Positions 50,329-63,140 of a DNA stretch of 64,000 bases are shown in pieces. The notes beneath the pieces are model-generated. The model searched no databases and was not told the origin of the DNA. It worked only from the letters and a program-made list of their open reading frames with translations. The stretch is taken from NCBI RefSeq assembly GCF_000189635.1, contig NW_002476221.1:166932-230931 (forward strand), written 5' to 3'. Positions within the stretch are counted from its first letter, which is position 1, and the number at the start of each line of letters is the position of its first letter. The position numbers and the translations under genes are program-made. The stretch is from Tetrahymena thermophila SB210 (Eukaryota; Ciliophora; Oligohymenophorea; Hymenostomatida; Tetrahymenidae).

Positions 50329-51605
50329 TCATTAATTATGAGTAAATCTTGATTAATCAAATTTAAAATTCAAGAATGGATTAGAATCGCTTGAGTTAGA
50401 GACGTTCTGGAAAATATGCTCTTCAGTCAGCATCATATACTCATCTTAGCAAAATTCGATGAATTAGTTTGATATCTATTTAAGTTTTTACTCGAAGTCT
50501 ATTTAATTTTTCTTTTACTGCTTTTTTAGCTCATCTTCCTCTTTACGGTTGATTACCACTTGTATGGAATCTATCAGCTCAACTATGTTTGAGAATTCCT
50601 TAATATTTTTCTTTGATCTAATTGCACTTACCTCCACCCATCTAAAAAATGAATATTTATTTATTAATAAAATATAACCTAAGATTTATCAATCATTACT
50701 TGATATCCTCTATTTCGTTTCTAGCGATTGCTTTAAAAATTTCATTTTCGTTTACTTTATCTGCTATGTAGTAGCAATGAGTATTTTATCTTTACTCATG
50801 CAGTAAGCATACCTATATATAAATCAATATTTTATGATTCAAGTAACCAAGTGATGGCATTTAAAATATCCTCCTTTCACAAAAACATTTTAAATTTGCT
50901 TAGGTTTTTGTAGATATATTAAGTATTCAAAGGAAATGAAAATATGCCTCATAAATAAATAAAATATGAAACAATTTTACATCTGGTATAATGTATTTAG
51001 CTACGTTAAATCCTATTTCTTCAACTGTCTCTCTAATAGCACAATCTAATGGAGTTTCATTATAATTTATCTAACCTTTAGGAAAGCTATACTTTTTAGA
51101 GAAAGCATTCTTAACTAAGATAAATATTTTAGTAAGATGTTGGAAAAATAGTTTTTAATAATATAAATAATGTACTAAGTAATAGCTTAGTCCTATCTTA
51201 ATTAATGATGATACAACCATATCTTGGAATTTTCTTTTTATATTCATAAAACTCTTTTTTGATATCTTTTCCAGTATCTGGAATATGTCTTAAAAAAGGA
51301 GTAGCAACTTTTATAATATCTATAAACTCATCAAAGTCATCATGAGTCAATATTCTATTATTATTAATTTATAAAATCTCCTTTTTCTTAGCATAAAAAT
51401 CTATATAATGCCAGAAAGCATCCTATTATTATTTAAAATAAAAGATTTAGAGTGATTGATGATGCTTCATAAGCAAAACGGACTTGCAATTTAAAGGCTA
51501 TTCTTTAAAGTTATCTTTCGCATTCGGGAACATTAATAATAAATCTACTTTATTTTTAAATTTATTTCTTAAATTTTTAGCATTTTTAAATAAAAATGAG
51601 GTCAT
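50329..51605 (-). CDS. DCP2: mRNA-decapping enzyme subunit 2
   Basis: Four exons: complement(51176..51605), (50981..51114), (50700..50812) and (50329..50641), giving 329 residues. The introns are 61, 168 and 58 nt. The N-terminal regulatory region contains the DCP2-type DAFWHYIDFY segment. The Nudix domain follows: YSFPKGQ, then the complete Nudix box GQINYNETPLDCAIRETVEEIGF region at residues 157-179 with Glu172, Glu175 and Glu176 as metal ligands. After it come YYIADKV and ARNEIEDIKWV, matching the DCP2 box B region. The enzyme hydrolyses the m7G cap in the cytoplasm, committing mRNA to 5'-3' decay. The C-terminus is a short helical, charged tail, without the long disordered extension found in yeast. 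The single 168-nt intron preserves the spacing of human DCP2. Confidence 0.9.
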
Positions 51606-52433
51606 AATATATTTACCATAAAAGGTCTTAAATTATATAATTAGGGATATTATAAGAACTCATATTAGCTTAATCTAGTATAGTGTAATGTTAATAAATA
51701 AGTAAAATTTTATAGCTTTTGTTGTATGTTTATTTAATTATCTAAATGACAATAAATTTATAATAATTGTTTTCTATTAAGATACATATATATAGTTATC
51801 ATCAGAATTTTTTATCTATTATTCTTCTTTTTAAATTAAAGGTTAATTCCCTATTATTTTATTTAGGAATTTAACTAATTGTTCTTTTAGATTTATAAGT
51901 TGGAATAATTAATATGATTTCTAGTTAGCTTCAGTGAATTAAGAGAAACTTATGCTATTAAATTTATTCAAAATATTTTATCTTACTGTAAAACTTGAAT
52001 AAGAGACATTTTATTTACTCTTAATTTAAATAAATTCTAATCATTTATTTAAAGTGAAAATATTAGATTATTAAATTTTCTTATTTTTATCAATTTTAAC
52101 TTATTCCAAATGTTAAATATCAACACAAATTTATTTAGAAAGGTATATTTAAAAGTAAAATATTTTACAATACGAAGTATATTTTAATATAAAGTTACAT
52201 AAAGCAGTTTAATATAATTTTATTATAATTTATTTTAATGTTTTAGTTATTTATTTATTTAATTGTTAATTGGTTAATTAGTTTATTTATTGATTTTACA
52301 GCTTATCTATTTAATTTTCTAGATGGTTTTCTTGTCATTTATTTATTTTATATTTCTGATAATAGAAAGTAATAAATTTGCTTTGATTTTAATAAATCTT
52401 TTTAATAATATTCTTATCAGAAATTTAATTTTT
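51606..52433. other. AT-rich intergenic region
   Basis: Nothing recognisable. It holds the upstream region of DCP2 and the 3' flank of the first ABHD11-like gene. Confidence 0.55.
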
Positions 52434-53387
52434 TCAAATTTCTAAAGCTAACCCTTCATTTATGAAATGCTCATTTTCAATTTAGGGACTATCTTCTTCT
52501 TGAACTCTTTTAATAAATGAAGTAACTTCATCAACAAATCTATCTGGTTCTTTAGCATAAAGGAAATGTGCTGAGTTTTCGAACACAGTTACATCTCTTT
52601 GTAAATTAAAATCAAAAAATACGGAAGGGAAATCATTCTTAACTCTTTCTAAACTTGTAAATTTAGATTTTCCTCCGATAATAACTTTTCTAGGTCCTCT
52701 CCAAAAGCAGTCTTTAGTTTCATGGCTCAAAATATCGTTAAATGATCTTTCAAAGGCACTAAAATTTATACACCATTTTAATTGACCATTTGGTAATACT
52801 TGTATATTATTGAGCATAGTTTTTTGTAAAGACTCTTATTCAAATTTTGATTTGATATCTTCTTTGACTTAATTAATTGTTTTTCCATGAATATTGATAG
52901 ATTTCATTTCTGTCATAAAGCGATACATTTGGTCTATAGGTCCAGATCCTGCAAAAGCATATGAGCTTGGCATGACATCTACAATAATAACTCCCTTTAC
53001 TCTGTCGCTTAAGAAATTTGGGTAGTCATTTAGCGCAGCCATAATTGTACGGCCTCCCATGCTGTGCCCAAGCAAAATTAAATCTTTTAAGTCTTTCTTA
53101 GCTATATATTCAACTAAATCGTAGGCCATCTCTTCAAATGTTATTGTTTCTAAATGTTATGATAAGCCATGGTTACGAGCATCAAGTAAAGTTTAATTGG
53201 TAGTTTTTCTTAACTACTCTTTTTGAGCAACATTTAGGAAATTTTTTGAATTATCAAACAGACCATGAAGCCAAAGAGTATTTAATTTTGTATTGGCAGA
53301 TTCAAGAGCTGGGATGTTATATTCTTTAAGCTTTGCAGCTTTGAATTTTAATGTTGAAAATTTAAAGGTGTTCAGAGCTAATCTCAT
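52434..53387 (-). CDS. ABHD11-like alpha/beta hydrolase, copy 1
   Basis: Intronless frame of 317 residues. LWLHGLFDNSKNF gives the HG oxyanion motif, DARNHG the conserved strand, and GHSMGG the nucleophile elbow with Ser109. DRVKGVIIVDVMPSSY follows. The catalytic His lies in ENSAHFLYAKEP near residue 285. Order and spacing match ABHD11/YbfF-type hydrolases (DARNHG and D-x-A/x-P are typical). Human ABHD11 is mitochondrial; here the N-terminus (RLALNTFKFSTLKFKAAK) is basic with hydroxyl residues and could be a mitochondrial presequence. First of three related genes in tandem on this strand. Confidence 0.88.
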
Positions 53388-55115
53388 TTCTTCAAGCTTA
53401 ATTTTAATAATTTTTTTTTGCTACTATTTTATTTTTGATAAATAATGATTTATTTTTTTTATTAGATAAAAATATTATTTAAGCTGGGATATGCAGGAAT
53501 TTTTATTGAAATTATCTAAGAAAACAATATTAATTTTTCTTGATTTTAATTTTGACAAGATTTATAATTCAATAATATGATACATCATAATTTTGCTTAA
53601 TAATATTATCAAAGCTTAGATTAATTCAAAGAATATCAGTTGAAATTATTAATAAAAAAGAAAAAATAAATCTGTATGCAGCGTCAGATTTAACCCTATC
53701 TTTAATAATAACGATTATTAATTTTTATTTTTCCAAAGATTTTCAATTCTGCGTCTATTCATTAATTCTAGAAGCTTAAATTATCTAATATTTCAAAAAT
53801 ATGTAATAAGTAAAAAAAAAATTATGAAATAGTGAAACAAGTCTTTACATCAATATTTCCTTTTTATCTCTATTGTTTTAGTAAGCAACTGAAAGGCATG
53901 CATATTCAAGAATTAGAAAAATTTGGCCATCTTTTTATGGAATAATACTAAATTTAAAGTAGTAAATACTACTTTATTTATCATGATATCTTATTTTTAA
54001 GTTTATTTAAATCTTATTACATCTATATTATTCACTATTTAGTATTTCCACTATGTCACATATTAATACTTTATTTTTATAGCAATTTTTAAAAAAATAT
54101 AAAAATTTAAATTTCTGACTTTTTATCAAATAAAGAAAGTATAATTTGGATATAAATTTACAATTTTACATGCATTTCTATGAGAATAGTAAGTATATTT
54201 TATCAAAATATATTTAAAAGCCTCTTGCCATTATTTTTAAATTTCTTCAAGCCCTGTAAATTTGTTTATAATATTATCTTTGATTTAAGAATCAATCAGA
54301 ATTAATTTAATTGAATACATTTTTTACGTTTTAGATATTTTATTTAGTATTATTTAAGCTAAAAGTCAAAAGTATTACACAATATTGCCTAATATGAAGA
54401 AAATTTAAAAACACATTAATGAATTTAAATTTATTGCATATTAAATTTTTAATCGGTGTTATATAACAAAATTTATGCAGTATTTTAAGTAACAAAAGAT
54501 TTTTTAGTAAAATGAGCATTTCGATTTAATAAAGTCTTGAAAGATAAAAAATTTACTATTAATAACATTATTATCAAATTTTTTTCATTAAACTTCATAT
54601 TATTTGTATTGTTAAAAATAAATAACTATTTAAAAAAGTTTATTTTTAGAAGATTTAGAGTTATAATAGATAAATGAGAATTTATATTTAAAAAAAAATG
54701 AATGCTTTAATCAAGAGAAGAAATCTATTAAAATTTGTTTGCTCATGAAAATCTCAAATAATTAATTCTAGCCTCTTAATTTTTGATTAAGTTTAGAATC
54801 GTTGAAAGAAATATATTTTGGAAATCTAATTTAAATGTAATTTTGATTGTAATCAGGAAGAGTAAAATTTATTTATAATTATACATTTATTTACTTTGGC
54901 AATTTAATTAATTATCTTTCAATTCATTTTTTTACTTAAAATAAATCAAACATTTTGAAGTAAAAAATTTTTTATGGAAATAAAATAATTTATTGAAAAG
55001 AAATAGTAAAATTAATTTAAGAGATATCTATAACAATTAATATTAGAGCTAAAAAATAACTAGAAATATATATATATATTATTATGCAAATTAAATTAAT
55101 TTGATGTTTTTAATA
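53388..55115. other. AT-rich intergenic region, 1.7 kb
   Basis: No coding sequence recognised between the first two hydrolase copies, despite the length. Slightly higher GC patches near 53680-53770 do not translate into a convincing protein. It could contain remains of a lost fourth copy, but I see no hydrolase motif. Confidence 0.5.
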
Positions 55116-56045
55116 TCATATATCAAATACTACTTAATCTATGAATTTTTTATTATAAGGCGAATTTTAATCTGAATCTACTTTTTAGATAAAAGATACT
55201 ACTTCATTAATGAATTTCTCTTATTCAAATAGATAAAGGAAATGTCCAGAATTCTAAAATTCTATTACATCTTTATTTACATCGAAATCCACAAAGATTG
55301 ATGGATAAGTTTTTGCTACAGATTCCATACTAGTAAATTTAGATTTTTTACCTATCATAATTTTTCTTGGCCCCTTCCAAAGACAGTCTTTAACTTCAAA
55401 ACTCATTAAACTTTCAAAACTCTTTTCAATAGCCTAAAAATTAACGCACCATCTTAGCTAACCTGTTTATAAGACTTCTATGTTTGAAAGTATATTTGCT
55501 GCGATAACATCTGAGAAATTCGCTTTTACTTCTTTTTCAATCTATTCGAAGGATTTGTCAATTATATTAATTGATTTCATTTCCAATAAATAACGACTCA
55601 TTTACTATATTGCAGGATCATTAATAGCGTATACACTTGGTAAAACATCAACAATAATTACTCCTTTTACTCTATCTAAAAGAAATGCTTGATGTTCTTG
55701 AAGAGCTGCTAAAATGGTACGACCTCCCATACTATGTCCAATTAAATATAAGTCTTTCATATCTCTATTTGCTATATATTCGACTGCATCATAAGCCATT
55801 TCTTTAAATGTATGTGTCTCAGTATGTTCAGATAAGCCATGGTTACGGCAATCTAATAAGATTTAGTTACTAATGCTCCTTATCTATTCATTTTAAGCTA
55901 AATTGAAAAAGTTTTTAGAGCTATCATACATCCCATGAAACCATATAATATTGTTCTTAACATTTTAATCTAAACAAGGATACTTATAATCTTTAAGCCT
56001 TGCAATTTTAGTAGAAAATCTAAATAGATTTACAAAGGATTTCAT
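55116..56045 (-). CDS. ABHD11-like alpha/beta hydrolase, copy 2
   Basis: Intronless frame of 309 residues, colinear with its two neighbours over its full length. It has IWFHGMYDSSKNF, LLDCRNHG, then GHSMGG with Ser105 and DRVKGVIIVDVLPSVY. NSGHFLY supplies the catalytic His. The N-terminus (MKSFVNLFRFSTKIARLKD) is basic and amphipathic, as expected for a mitochondrial presequence. The core is more similar by eye to copy 1 than to copy 3 around DRVKGVIIVDV. All catalytic residues are intact, so it is unlikely to be a pseudogene. Confidence 0.88.
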
Positions 56046-56390
56046 TTTTTTTTATGCCTTAATTTCTAATTACTTAAAATAATAAATTTTTTCTTAATCT
56101 TTCTTTAAGAAATAGTTAATCAAGAAAGAACAAAAAGAATAGATATTTTAACAATTAAAAAGAAAAAATAGAAGGATTTATTACTTATTTTTTTAACTTC
56201 TATAAAAAATTTTTAATTAATGAGTAGCTAGCATAAATAGCTTACTTATTTTTTTTTATTGATAAAATTAATATTTATTTTTTTTAAATTTTTATCTGAT
56301 AACAGATCAATCAATCAATCAATATCTTATAAATTATTTATAGGTCATTTATGTATCAAAAAATTTTACAATAATATATAAGATATACAA
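56046..56390. other. AT-rich intergenic region
   Basis: Nothing recognisable; separates hydrolase copies 2 and 3. It includes a short CAAT direct repeat near 56310. Confidence 0.5.
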
Positions 56391-57332
56391 TCAAATGTCG
56401 TAAGTTAGGGATTCATCATAGTATTTTTTTTTGTATTATTAATTTTGCTAATCATTTTCTACTTATTATATAAATTATACTACTTGTTCAATGAATTTCT
56501 GAGGCTCCTTTATGTATGGGAAGTGTCCAGAATGTTCAAACTCCACTACATCTCTTTCATATTTGAAATCAGAAAAGATGGTAGGATATAATTCTTAGAC
56601 TAGCTTCTTGCTTGTGTATCGAGATTTGTTTCCAATTAATATTTTTCTTGGTCCAGACCACATAACGTCCTTAATTTCGTGAGACATTACTTTATCAAAA
56701 CTTTTCTCTATTATAGGAAAATTGTTTAACCACTTTACTTATCCGTTTTCTAAAACATCTAGATTAATAAGTATACTATTTGCTATTGGTTATTCAAACT
56801 TATTTCTAACTTACTATTCAATCTCCTAAAATGTCTTATCTTTTATATCTAAAGATTTGACTTCTTCTATATATCTATATACAGAATCAATTGGGAATAT
56901 ACCTTCTGTAGTGTAAGAACAAGGAATTGTATCTATAATTATTATGCCCTTTACTCTGTCTAATAAAAATTACTTATAATAGCTAAGTGAAGATAAAACT
57001 GTGCGGCCACCCATGCTATGACCTATAATATAGAGATTTTTCATATCTCTATTAGCCAAATATTCAATAAAATCATTGACCATGTCTTAAACAGTATAAA
57101 CATCAGTGTGTTGTGAAAATCCATGATTTCTAGCATCTAATAAAGTTTGGTTTCCTAACTTTCTAATTTCTTCCTGCTCAGCGATGTTCAAAAAGTTTCT
57201 AGAGCTATCAAACATGCCATGCAACCAAATAATGTTATTATTTGATTTGCTATCAAGTGAAGGATATTTATAATCTTTTAATTAAGCTATGTTGGTATTA
57301 CCAAATCTATAAGCATTCCTAAGGAGTTTCAT
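56391..57332 (-). CDS. ABHD11-like alpha/beta hydrolase, copy 3
   Basis: Intronless frame of 313 residues. The catalytic set is complete: IWLHGMFDSSRNF, LLDARNHG, GHSMGG with Ser106, DRVKGIIIIDTIPCSY and EHSGHFPYIKEP for the His. It has a slightly longer Gln-rich C-terminus than the other copies. DTIPC replaces the D-V-x-P-S of copies 1 and 2, so this is the most diverged copy near the presumed Asp region. It is the first member in transcription order, and each copy appears to have its own flanking region rather than sharing an operon. Confidence 0.88.
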
Positions 57333-58298
57333 GATATACAAATTTTGGTAACTTTCTTTAATTAATTATCGATTTTATTTATTATATAATAATATTTCAG
57401 ATTTTTTTTTATAAGTATTTTTAGTGATTAAAATACGATAATCAAATTTAATTACTACAAAATTTGAAGAATCATAAAAATAAATAGATTCCATTTAAAT
57501 AATCTAAATAAATTATAGTCCATCCCAGACAAGATTGACATAAAGTTAGTTACTGAAATAATCATTTGTTCCATATATTATTTTTTAATTAAAGAATGAA
57601 AGATTCCATAGTTTTCCCAAAGATTTTTTCCCTCCTATTTATTTTATTATTTGATGATATCTAATAATTTTCTTTTTATTTATAATGAATATTCATTAAT
57701 TATTGTTATAATTTGAAAAAAATTAATACCATAGATTGGTTATCATAGTGCATAGTGCATATCAATATTTATAATATTTAGATGGTGATCCTATCAGGGA
57801 AGAACAATAATAAATACCAAAAAAAAACTGAATTATTTATATGGTAAAAAATAAATTTTTATAACTACCTTCAAATTCACTGAATAAAAAGTGCTCAATA
57901 AAGTTATAGAACCTGATAGCTTGTATTTATAAAATAATATTGGCTATCGTAGTGCATCTATGAGCTCATATTATATGGGAAGGATAATATTAATTACCCA
58001 AATTGTGAAAAAAATATTAGTAAAACTAATAAGAAACAAAAAGTAAGTTAATAAAATATTTGCTATTAATTATTTAAGATATTTAAGAAACAAACAAGCA
58101 AACAAACAAACAAATGAAACTAAATAAATGATAAGAGATATATATTTTTAGAATTTGAAAATTAAATTAAATTTTTTTATTTTTCTTTCTATTATTTAAA
58201 ATAAAAATAAATTTATCTATAAATTCGATTGATCTTTTCTATGTTTTTATTACTCATAAAAACATTTTTATAGAATAAATTTTTTGATTTAAAATTAA
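57333..58298. repeat. AT-rich intergenic region with a weak direct repeat
   Basis: No gene. Two segments resemble each other, (A/G)TTGG(T/C)TATC(A/G)TAGTGCAT near 57735 and 57943, each followed by a TATCA/TATTAT stretch and an AGGGAAGAA/GGGAAGGAT stretch. This looks like an old duplication of about 200 bp. Confidence 0.4.
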
Positions 58299-61025
58299 TC
58301 AATTGTTCAAGAGCATGAAAACGAAATGCCATATAAATAAAAATGATAAAAATATGGCAGATAAATTAACCTTTACAAGATCTTGGGTATATGACACAAA
58401 GCTATAATTCTTAAGAGTATCATATTCAGATTATGAAATTTAACGCTTAAAAAAGTAAATCGTTAAGAAGATGATTAAAAGCATAGCTAAGACTTCAGCC
58501 ATTAAGATAATATAAATATTAAAGAAATCAGGGGTTGAGTGAAGCAAACTTACTAGTTTTTATGGACTGTAGTTAGTAGTTATAAAGGAAATAGCTATAA
58601 AGCTCACAGAAGAGGCAACATCAGTAATAAAGAATGAAACCAAAAATTAGATTAATGTTAATTTATTTTGCTAATAAATTTTTTTTTCATCATTAATGTG
58701 TTAAATTTCTCTTAAATCTATAATATGAGATGGACGAAAATCACTATTTTTCTATTTTCTTAAAGAAGACCTTGACTACATTGAAGCACGAAAAACATTT
58801 TCTACTTATTTTTAAACAGCTCTTTCAAGAAATATTTACTATATCCAAGGGACTACATAAAGGAAAATAATGATTGAAGAAACTTTAATTATTGATATGA
58901 TATATGCCTAGCGTACAGATCTGGCCAATTCAAAATGAATACTTGCTTAGCTGACTGAGGTAAATATAAATACAACTGACCTAATAACTTTTTTACATAT
59001 TTCTTATTAGCGACGAAGTATTGGCTAAACTCCTTTAAAGAAGAGTATTGAGATAACAAAATAAAAGATGCAAGCAGTAATATAGAAACCAATTTCTGAT
59101 TCCTCCATTAGATAATTAATCAAAACATTTTAAAAAAGAATGATAGAAATAAAGACTATTGTTAAGCCTATAATAATATTATATGTAATTGCATATATAT
59201 CTTCCTTTTAAATTTTCATCCAAAATTAAATTAAATCACGTATTTCTTCACTTTATTTTTGTTTTTGAAGGTCGATTTCCTTTTATTTTTTTATTTACTT
59301 TAATGATTGTCCCTAATTTGCTTATTGATTAATTAATGCCATAATATCAATATTTTCTGGATAATTTACCGACCCTTGCTTTTTCGCGAACTGAGTTATC
59401 GTTGTTGGATCTACTAAATTGGATTTTTTGCCTTCTTTAGTATTTGTTTAAGAAATTTATTTTTAACCTAAGAGTTGATTAATTGTTTAAGCACCATTAT
59501 AAGTTATGCTGTTTCTAATTAATTAATCACTAGGTTTTATATTCACAAGTGTACCATTATTATTATTCTATCCGTTTTCAAGCATGGAGACTCTAAAATA
59601 TTCTGCCATTGTATGAGCTTTAGTCACATTTCTATTCAATCCTATAGACATTTTATTTTCTAATTATATCAAGTCATTTTCAAACTCTCTATAAATTTAT
59701 CCTAAATATTGATTCCTGTCAACATGTTAATTTTATTCATTTTTAGATAGATTTTCAATCCTTGAATACTCTTAATTTAAAATGAAATAATTTAATATTC
59801 CAATAATGTAAACCCAAAGAAATCTAAGAACAGATTAAATCAATAAAAAATTTCTTCTATCATCAAAAGAATGTACATATTGACCGTCTTCGTCTTTTTA
59901 AAATATACCACCTGAAGGCTAAATTTATACAAGCGCCACTTATTCTATGATAGGAGCATAAATAATTGTAGTTGCCAAGGTAAAAAACATAAGTTTAAAA
60001 GTAACTTACTTATAAACAGTCTTGAAATATTTCCATGTATAAAATGTATTTTTATTTATCTTCTATCTGTTAAATGAGGACTATTAAGACTTTGAAGATT
60101 CTAAAACTTTAATTTTAACAAATATAATTCTCTAAACAGCTATCAAAGTTAATTGCAACAAGATAGCACAAATGGGATATATTAAAAAACACAAGAGGTT
60201 TTAATTGCTGTATGAATTAGAAATAAAAAAGCTGATGATACTACAAACAACCCCAATAATTGCTATTACTACACATATATATCCCATCTTGAGAGTCCAT
60301 AATCTTTCCTGATTATCTTTTAATGATATTTTTTTTTTGGTTCCATCTGATTTATTTATTTCACTTTTTCTAAGTGATTGATTCATTTAGCTACTATTAT
60401 TTTATCCGCTACGAGCAGAATTTTAAACTTTATTTGCATTTGCTAAATTTTCTTTTGTGTTATTATATTGTTGTGTTGTTGTTGCATTTTTTGCAAAGCT
60501 ATCATATTTTGTTGGCTGATCTTTTCCATTAACACTATTTCCCTAAGTATTTATAATTACATTTTTTTTTTTTTCAGTGTTAGTTTCTTCTATTTCATTA
60601 ATGGTATTCAATAACCTTTTTTGAAAAAAAGTCAAATGCTTTTCCTTAAATTTCTCTTAGGCACATGTACCCATATAAATATCTTCCCCTGAGTCTCCAT
60701 TTTTTTAGTTTATAGCATTCATTTTCATGGCTCTTATGTTAGGTGCATCCTTTAAGAATTCATCATTAGCTTAGTCATTAATTGTAAATTAAACAAATTT
60801 ATTAGAATCTTTTCTATGAACTCCATTTAAACTTAGCTAAGTAGGAATTTAATTCCTATCTGTTACATCTACATTACCTTATTAAAATGGACTGATGTTT
60901 GTTTAAATAATTGGCTAATTTGCTATCTTTTATAACTCTTCATGAGTTAAAGATCCTTAATTACTCTAAGCTCTTAATAAAGGCGAAGATGGACCAACTG
61001 AAAAGGTTAATTGTTGCTTTTTCAT
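58299..61025 (-). CDS. Multipass membrane protein, about 8-9 TM segments
   Basis: A single open frame of at least 908 residues ends at TGA 58299-58301 with no intron needed. The first 215 residues are polar and probably cytoplasmic. Hydrophobic spans follow: GYICVVIAIIGVVCSIISFF, LLCFLIYPICAILLQLTLIA, MFFTLATTIIYAPII and LIQSVLRFLWVYIIGIL. A polar loop of about 190 residues separates these from a second set: IIIGLTIVFISIILF, GFYITACIFYFVISILFF, IIKVSSIIIFLYVVPW, LIQFLVSFFITDVASS and a final FFNIYIILMAEVLAMLLIIF. No signal peptide, channel filter or kinase motif was recognised. The second set could form a receptor- or transporter-like bundle, but no family fits. The open frame continues upstream of ATG 61025 to about 61200, so the true N-terminus may lie in another exon. 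Confidence 0.8.
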
Positions 61026-62504
61026 TAATAATTGCTTAGCTTTTATTATAAATATAATCTTAAGCTATAATTTATAAATTGGCTAATCACTTTCACTTAG
61101 TAAATTTAAGTCTTTCTCTTTTAGCTATTTTATAAATTTCAATTATTTATTACCTACCTTGTATTATTTCGCTTTAAATTTTTTGGTACCTAATTTATAT
61201 TATGCTCAATGCTTGATGATTTCTAAATAAGATGTAATTATTTTTATGGATATAATGAGAATCCTAAAATAATAAAAAATTTACTATTCAAGCTTCTAAT
61301 AAATAATCTAGATTTAAAGATTATTTTAGTATGGGATAGTATCCAATCTAAATATTTAACTAACTCATAGTTAAATTAGAAGTTAAAGAAACAGGAATTT
61401 TTCACTGGTTAAACAAATTTATAATAATTTACGAATTATTGAGTGTTTGTTAAAATACTAAATACGTATGTTTACTGCTTTTTTGAGGAAATAAACGACA
61501 ATCATATTTTATACTTGAATTGAATCTATATATTTTTAATTATATAAATGCTACAAATTTATCGAAAGTAAATATAATTTGTAAATAGGAATTAATAATA
61601 AGAATTATAAAATTTTTAAAATTGGCTTATTTAATTATTTCTAATAAACTAAATGATTAACACTCATTCATTTTGATTATTAATATATTTTATATTAAAT
61701 TTTTAATAATTTACTACCATTTAATAATTAAATATTTCAATTAGGATGGTCTTTTTGATTAATTCAAAACTTCAATAATTTATTTTAACTTTATATTTTT
61801 TAAGATTTAGAAACTCATGAAATTTAAAATCTACTTAAAATATAAGGATGAATAGAATCAAAAATAAATAATACATATTTTATATTTTCTAAATGTTTCT
61901 CTTTTTATAATGAAAACATATAAATATTTTTAAAGTTAAAAATAAGATTGATAGTAAAATGAAATTTTAGAAAAACTTTAATTAAGATTATTTATTTGAA
62001 TAAAAATTTGAAATTGTGTTATTCTAATTTTGCTCAAAAATTTTTTTAATTTTTAGAAAGATTAGTTAGCCAATAAATAAATTTATAATCTCTGCTTAAA
62101 AAGGTTTTCAATTAAAAAGTTAATCTAGTTAAACCTAACTAAATTGTTAGTTTAATATTTTTTTAAGATAAATAAATTTTAGCATAAATTTTCTAACTGT
62201 TGCTTAATATTTTTAAAATTATTTTTAGCCAAAAAATAAGCATTCCTTACTGACTTTATTACTAAAGCACACTAAGATATTAAAATGGTTAAGAAGAAAG
62301 TATATGCATATCTAAAATAATATTGCAAATAAAAATTATTTGAACTTTTGAATAATTACATAAAATAAAAAATTTATTGTTAATTGTTAATAAAGTTATT
62401 TATTTATTTATAAATTTCAAGTGAAATTAATTAAAAGAATATATAGATTTTTGTATTAATAAATATTTCTTTGTGTTTTTAACAAAATATTAATAACTTA
62501 ATAA
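61026..62504. other. Divergent intergenic region; possible upstream exon(s) of the membrane protein
   Basis: From 61026 to about 61205 the minus strand is open in the frame of the membrane-protein gene and reads as charged, normal-looking protein (KQLKEKDLNLLSESDQP) without an ATG. Minus-strand sequence from 61270 to 61410 also looks partly coding. I could not join these with confidence. The rest, to 62504, is AT-rich with no gene. Confidence 0.35.
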
Positions 62505-63140
62505 ATGATATAAAAAAGGCTTTCCCTAACTAGCAGTATATTAATACTTTTTATTTTATCATTATTTTTGCAGTATTCATAAGCAAGCAACACTTTTGCT
62601 GTATTAAATTGTAGAGCTAATAAATGCTTTGACGACTTTTATGCTTGTCATTCAGATAAAGCTTGCTTAGATTAATATAATAGTTTGAATAAATGCATGC
62701 AAAGTGATTGTCTTTCTTCTAATAATAAGTAGATATAATGCTATAATGATTGTAAAAATAGTATTTCAAATCCTCACCTCTCTTCATATATTGCTTGCAC
62801 AGATAGATTATGCAGCAACGAATCTTTCTTTAACACTTGCGGTGATTTTTATTAAAATCTCCTGAGAGAATAAAATAAAAATTCATAATCTTGGAAGAAT
62901 TTTTCAAGTGAAGTAAATAAATGTGTGTCTAAAGCTTGTGGAAGTTATAAATCTAATAAGAAAGAGCTTTTACATTGCTAGCTAAAATAAACTGCTGAAT
63001 GCTCGAAATACACTCTAAACTCCTTCAGACATATCAGCTTCTTAAATAATTTCTATGAATGCTCTTCAGATGAAATCGCTAGCAGTTTAGGAGAAGGATA
63101 AGGTTTTGTAAGTAAAGTTCTAGGGATTTTCGGTCTCTGA
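62505..63140 (+). CDS. Small secreted cysteine-rich protein
   Basis: Intronless frame of 211 residues. A signal peptide is clear: basic MIQKR, then the hydrophobic core SILILFILSLFL, with likely cleavage around residues 25-27. The mature part has about 17 cysteines, spaced every 4-15 residues (CFDDFYACHSDKAC, CMQSDC, CYNDCKN, CTDRLC and similar). This suggests a helical hairpin fold with repeated C-x3-C/C-x4-C pairs held by disulfides. No membrane anchor or known domain was recognised. The product is probably secreted or delivered to a secretory granule or the cell surface. It is the last gene on the chromosome, ending 332 bases from the telomere. Confidence 0.85.

Noticed and set aside
50813-50980. 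Extra 18-nt exon inside the DCP2 intron
   Set aside because: A single 168-nt intron gives exactly the residue spacing of human DCP2 between the Nudix box and the next strand.
61195-61215. In-frame TGA read as selenocysteine to extend the membrane protein upstream
   Set aside because: Neither a SECIS element nor a selenoprotein family is visible; a missing upstream exon is the simpler explanation.
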